Assembly (NCBI GenBank): GCA_902610105.1
Contig: CACLUN010000017.1
Location: 1 to 17,329, forward strand
DNA from: an uncultured Bacteroidota bacterium
GTDB lineage: Bacteria; Bacteroidota; Bacteroidia; Flavobacteriales; Flavobacteriaceae
Length of the DNA: 17,329 nt
Direction: 5' to 3'
Shown here: positions 15,435 through 17,329 of the stretch, piece by piece
How the letters are laid out: each line of letters begins with the position of its first letter
Numbering within the stretch: the stretch's first letter is position 1
Notes under the pieces: model-generated
Database searches by the model: none
Seen by the model: the letters and a program-made list of their open reading frames with translations, nothing else
Told to the model about the DNA's origin: nothing
Program-made: the position numbers and the translations under genes

Positions 15435-16406
15435 TTAAATATCGAAAACAATCTTAAAACTAGTTCCAGCGCCTAATTCACTGTCAACAGAAATCGTACC
15501 ATTATGTAAATCAATAATTTTTTTTACAAAAGACAAACCAAGACCATGCCCCTTAACATTATGAATATTTCCTTGTGGGATTCTATAAAACTTATCAAAT
15601 ATTTTTGATTTAACTTTATTTGACATACCCATTCCCTTGTCAATTAAAACAATTTCTATTTTTTTATTATAATTTCTTGTTTTTATTAAGATTTCTGGAT
15701 TGCTGTTTGAGTACTTTATTGAGTTTTCCAAAAGATTGACAAAAACTTTAGTAAGTTCCTCAAAGGACAATTTAACTATTGAATTTTCAGCATTAAAATC
15801 AAGATTAATTTTACCATTATTGGTGTTTAGCAACAGTGAAATTCTTTCATTAGCTTCATTAATAACAGAATGAATATCTATGTCATTTTTAGTTAATGCT
15901 ATTTTGCTATTGTCTAATTGAGAAATTTTTAAAACATTTTCAACTTGCTTGTTCATTCTTTTATTTTCCTGATTAATCATTCCTAGATAACGATTAATCA
16001 TATTTTTATCTGATTTAATCTTATCAGTCTTGATAGCATTTAATGCAAGATCAATTGTTGCGATTGGGGTTTTAAATTCATGAGTCATGTTATTAATAAA
16101 ATCTGTTTTCATCTCTGAAATATTTTTCTGCTTTATTGAATTTAAAACAGTGAAATAAAAAGATAAAATTATTACCAATATGAACAAAACTGAAAGTATA
16201 ATCAAGTAAGAAATTGATGACCTTAAATAATGAGTTCTTCCGGGAAAACCAACAACTAATGAGTATTCACTAACTCCATCGTCATCATCAAACAAGGGCA
16301 TGCTGTATTTGTCTACGCCTTCTAAATTTGTATACCTATCTGATCCAACCTTTGTGGCTAAATTTCCATTAAAAACTCTGTAATCAAAATCCAAATCTAA
16401 ATCACG
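15435..16406 (-). CDS. Sensor histidine kinase, 5' part missing at an abnormal junction
   Basis: Membrane-bound sensor kinase partner of the adjacent regulator. Residues here are counted from a frame that is open back to 16544. Visible are the end of an extracytoplasmic sensor domain (about 50-105, ending SLVVGFPGRTHYL), one membrane helix (about 113-133, YLIILSVLFILVIILSFYF), the HisKA H-box FINNMTHEFKTP with phosphorylated His155 (codon 16080-16082), the N-box VFVNLLENSIKYS (Asn270, Asn274), G1 DKGMG, F-box FDKFYRI and G2 GHGLGLS. The kinase core is complete. Upstream of about residue 47 the frame is simply the antisense of fabI, so those residues are not kinase sequence. Relatives of this type normally have a first membrane helix and a sensor domain of well over 100 residues, so about 150-200 residues appear lost. 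No genuine start codon can be assigned. Confidence 0.88.
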   Translation of the reverse strand, partial: RDLDLDFDYRVFNGNLATKVGSDRYTNLEGVDKYSMPLFDDDDGVSEYSLVVGFPGRTHYLRSSISYLIILSVLFILVIILSFYFTVLNSIKQKNISEMKTDFINNMTHEFKTPIATIDLALNAIKTDKIKSDKNMINRYLGMINQENKRMNKQVENVLKISQLDNSKIALTKNDIDIHSVINEANERISLLLNTNNGKINLDFNAENSIVKLSFEELTKVFVNLLENSIKYSNSNPEILIKTRNYNKKIEIVLIDKGMGMSNKVKSKIFDKFYRIPQGNIHNVKGHGLGLSFVKKIIDLHNGTISVDSELGAGTSFKIVFDI

Positions 16407-16411
16407 CTCAC
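16387..16411. other. Suspected breakpoint joining truncated histidine kinase and truncated fabI
   Basis: To the left, the minus strand encodes recognisable kinase sensor-domain sequence (DLDLDFDYRVFNG). To the right, the plus strand encodes recognisable FabI from PVISADAT onward. Both genes begin here head to head with no start codons, intergenic DNA or promoters. A short hexamer repeat (aaatcc, aaatct, aaatca; 16387-16404) sits at the join. An in-frame TAA at 16381-16383 stops the fabI frame immediately to the left. The exact join cannot be placed better than about 20 bases by eye. Confidence 0.75.
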
Positions 16412-17049
16412 CAGTAATTTCTGCTGATGCAACAATTAAAGAAGATTTAGAAAATTTAATTGAGAGATCAATTGAACACTTTAATGGGAAGATTGATTTT
16501 GTTCTACATTCAATTGGGATGTCAGTGAATGTAAGAAAAGGCAAAGTTTACACTGATTTAAATCATGATTGGTTAACTAAAGGCTGGGATGTATCTGCTG
16601 TATCATTTCACAAGTTACTTCAGGTACTATATAACAAAGACGCTATGAACGACTGGGGAAGTATTGTTGCTCTATCCTACGTTGCAGCTCAAAGAGTTTT
16701 TCCTAATTACAATGATATGGCTGATAATAAGGCCTATTTGGAGTCAGTTGCTAGAAGCTTTGGATATTTTTTTGGTAAAGAAAAAAAAGTTAGGGTAAAT
16801 ACAATTAGTCAATCTCCAACTCCTACAACAGCAGGAAAAGGTGTTAAAGGATTTGATGGATTTATCACATATGCTGAAAAAATGTCACCCCTTGGAAATG
16901 CAACTGCAGATGAATGTGCAGATTATACTGTAACTCTCTTCTCAGACCTTACAAAAAAAGTTACACTTCAAAACTTATATCACGATGGTGGTTTTAGCAA
17001 TGTTGGAGTTAGTCAAGAAATTGTTGACATTGTTGCAAAAAACAATTAA
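16411..17049 (+). CDS. fabI: Enoyl-[acyl-carrier-protein] reductase (NADH), 5' part missing
   Basis: FabI catalyses the last reductive step of each fatty acid elongation cycle. About 212 residues of recognisable FabI run from PVISADAT (16411) to the stop, against about 270 in Bacteroidota relatives, so some 55-60 N-terminal residues are absent. These include the glycine-rich NAD-binding start (the GIIFGALDEKSIAWK type). Present are GKIDFVLHSIGMSVNVRKG, SIVALSYVAAQRVFPNYN, the catalytic Tyr-x6-Lys pair (YNDMADNK; Tyr codon at 16708, Lys codon at 16729), NTISQSPTPTTAGKGVKGF and the C-terminal QNLYHDGGFSNVGVSQE. The first in-frame ATG (16519) lies in the conserved IGMSV stretch and is an internal methionine, not a start. 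The surviving portion shows no frameshift or decay, which argues for a recent break or an assembly error. coaE follows 13 bases downstream on the same strand. Confidence 0.9.
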   Translation, partial: PVISADATIKEDLENLIERSIEHFNGKIDFVLHSIGMSVNVRKGKVYTDLNHDWLTKGWDVSAVSFHKLLQVLYNKDAMNDWGSIVALSYVAAQRVFPNYNDMADNKAYLESVARSFGYFFGKEKKVRVNTISQSPTPTTAGKGVKGFDGFITYAEKMSPLGNATADECADYTVTLFSDLTKKVTLQNLYHDGGFSNVGVSQEIVDIVAKNN

Positions 17050-17062
17050 ACCTCAACTTTAA

Positions 17063-17329
17063 ATGTTTGTAATAGGATTAACTGGTGGAATAGGATCTGG
17101 AAAAACATTTATTTCAGGAATATTTAATTCTAGTGAATCTTTTGTGATATTTAATTCAGATTTATTTGCTAAGCAGATTTTGGTAGACAATAATGAAGTT
17201 ATAGATTTTGTAAAAAAGAAAATAGGTAATAGATCTTATAAAGGTGGGTCAATACAATCAAAATATATTTCTGATGTTATTTTTAACGATAAAAGAAAGT
17301 TAAATGAATTAAATAAAATTTTACATCCA
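17063..17329 (+). CDS. coaE: Dephospho-CoA kinase (3' end outside window)
   Basis: Catalyses the last step of coenzyme A synthesis, phosphorylating the 3'-hydroxyl of dephospho-CoA. Only the first 89 residues are in the window (family length about 195-205). The frame begins MFVIGLTGGIGSGKT with the P-loop GGIGSGKT at residues 8-15. The CoA-binding segment follows as FNSDLFAKQIL, a variant of the usual DADxxAxxL motif with Asn-Ser before the Asp. The visible end, LNKILHP, matches the conserved LNxIxHP motif. The ATG at 17063 is the only start that keeps the complete P-loop strand and lies 13 bases after fabI, suggesting co-transcription. Confidence 0.92.
   Translation, partial: MFVIGLTGGIGSGKTFISGIFNSSESFVIFNSDLFAKQILVDNNEVIDFVKKKIGNRSYKGGSIQSKYISDVIFNDKRKLNELNKILHP

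Noticed and set aside
16519..16521. ATG at 16519 as the native fabI start
   Set aside because: It is the conserved internal Met of the HSIGMSV motif; recognisable FabI sequence continues about 36 codons further upstream.
16411..16544. N-terminal 45 residues of the kinase reading frame (MPFLTFTDIP onward)
   Set aside because: This stretch is exactly antisense to well-conserved fabI codons and does not resemble a signal anchor or sensor domain.
1..17329. A previously undescribed defence, toxin or biosynthetic system
   Set aside because: Every gene belongs to a recognised housekeeping or common family; no unexplained gene cluster, conserved non-coding RNA array or cargo region was found.

Overview
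The window is a compact, strongly A+T-rich chromosomal segment. Protein content and gene order point to the Bacteroidota, most likely a marine or otherwise streamlined member of the Flavobacteriia. The signs are a Bacteroidota-type S1 protein ending in the conserved TLGDIEALADLK motif, a Lon protease with a flavobacterial-type N-terminus, leuC-leuD-leuA-like-leuB order, TAnnTTTG-type promoter elements, no obvious Shine-Dalgarno sequences before starts, and gaps of only a few bases. The genus cannot be fixed from the sequence alone.

Layout. Positions 1-4370 (+) hold a leucine-type operon: leuC (start outside the window), leuD, a 505-residue isopropylmalate/citramalate synthase-like gene, and leuB. 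Positions 4373-11102 (-) read as UMF1-family transporter, then lon, cmk and rpsA, ending 2 bases from leuB. The rpsA product has an unusual Lys/Thr/Ala-rich N-terminal tail encoded by a 27-base tandem repeat. Positions 11155-13390 (+) carry a secreted MsrB, a cytoplasmic MsrB (ATGA overlap) and dihydrolipoyl dehydrogenase. They meet aroQ (-) in a 4-base tail-to-tail overlap. Divergent from aroQ is a XerD-type tyrosine recombinase (+), which overlaps an OmpR-type response regulator (-) by 4 bases at their 3' ends. Upstream of the regulator on the minus strand is its histidine kinase. The window ends with fabI (+) and the start of coaE (+).

The most important anomaly is at about 16387-16411. 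The histidine kinase (-) and fabI (+) are fused head to head with no intergenic DNA, and both lack their 5' portions. The kinase lacks its first membrane segment and most of its sensor domain; fabI lacks roughly 60 residues including the N-terminal nucleotide-binding motif. Because fabI is normally essential, an assembly chimera or a deletion in the sampled molecule is more likely than a functional arrangement.

The genes cover branched-chain amino acid synthesis, translation, nucleotide salvage, proteolysis, methionine sulfoxide repair, a 2-oxoacid dehydrogenase component, the shikimate pathway, chromosome dimer resolution, two-component signalling, and fatty acid and CoA synthesis. I see no RNA genes, CRISPR arrays, insertion sequences or defence systems. 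No stretch longer than 150 bases lacks a gene. I did not find a novel multi-gene system. The points worth a second look are the broken junction, the S1 tail and leader, the paired MsrB proteins, and the uncertain substrate of the LeuA-like enzyme.
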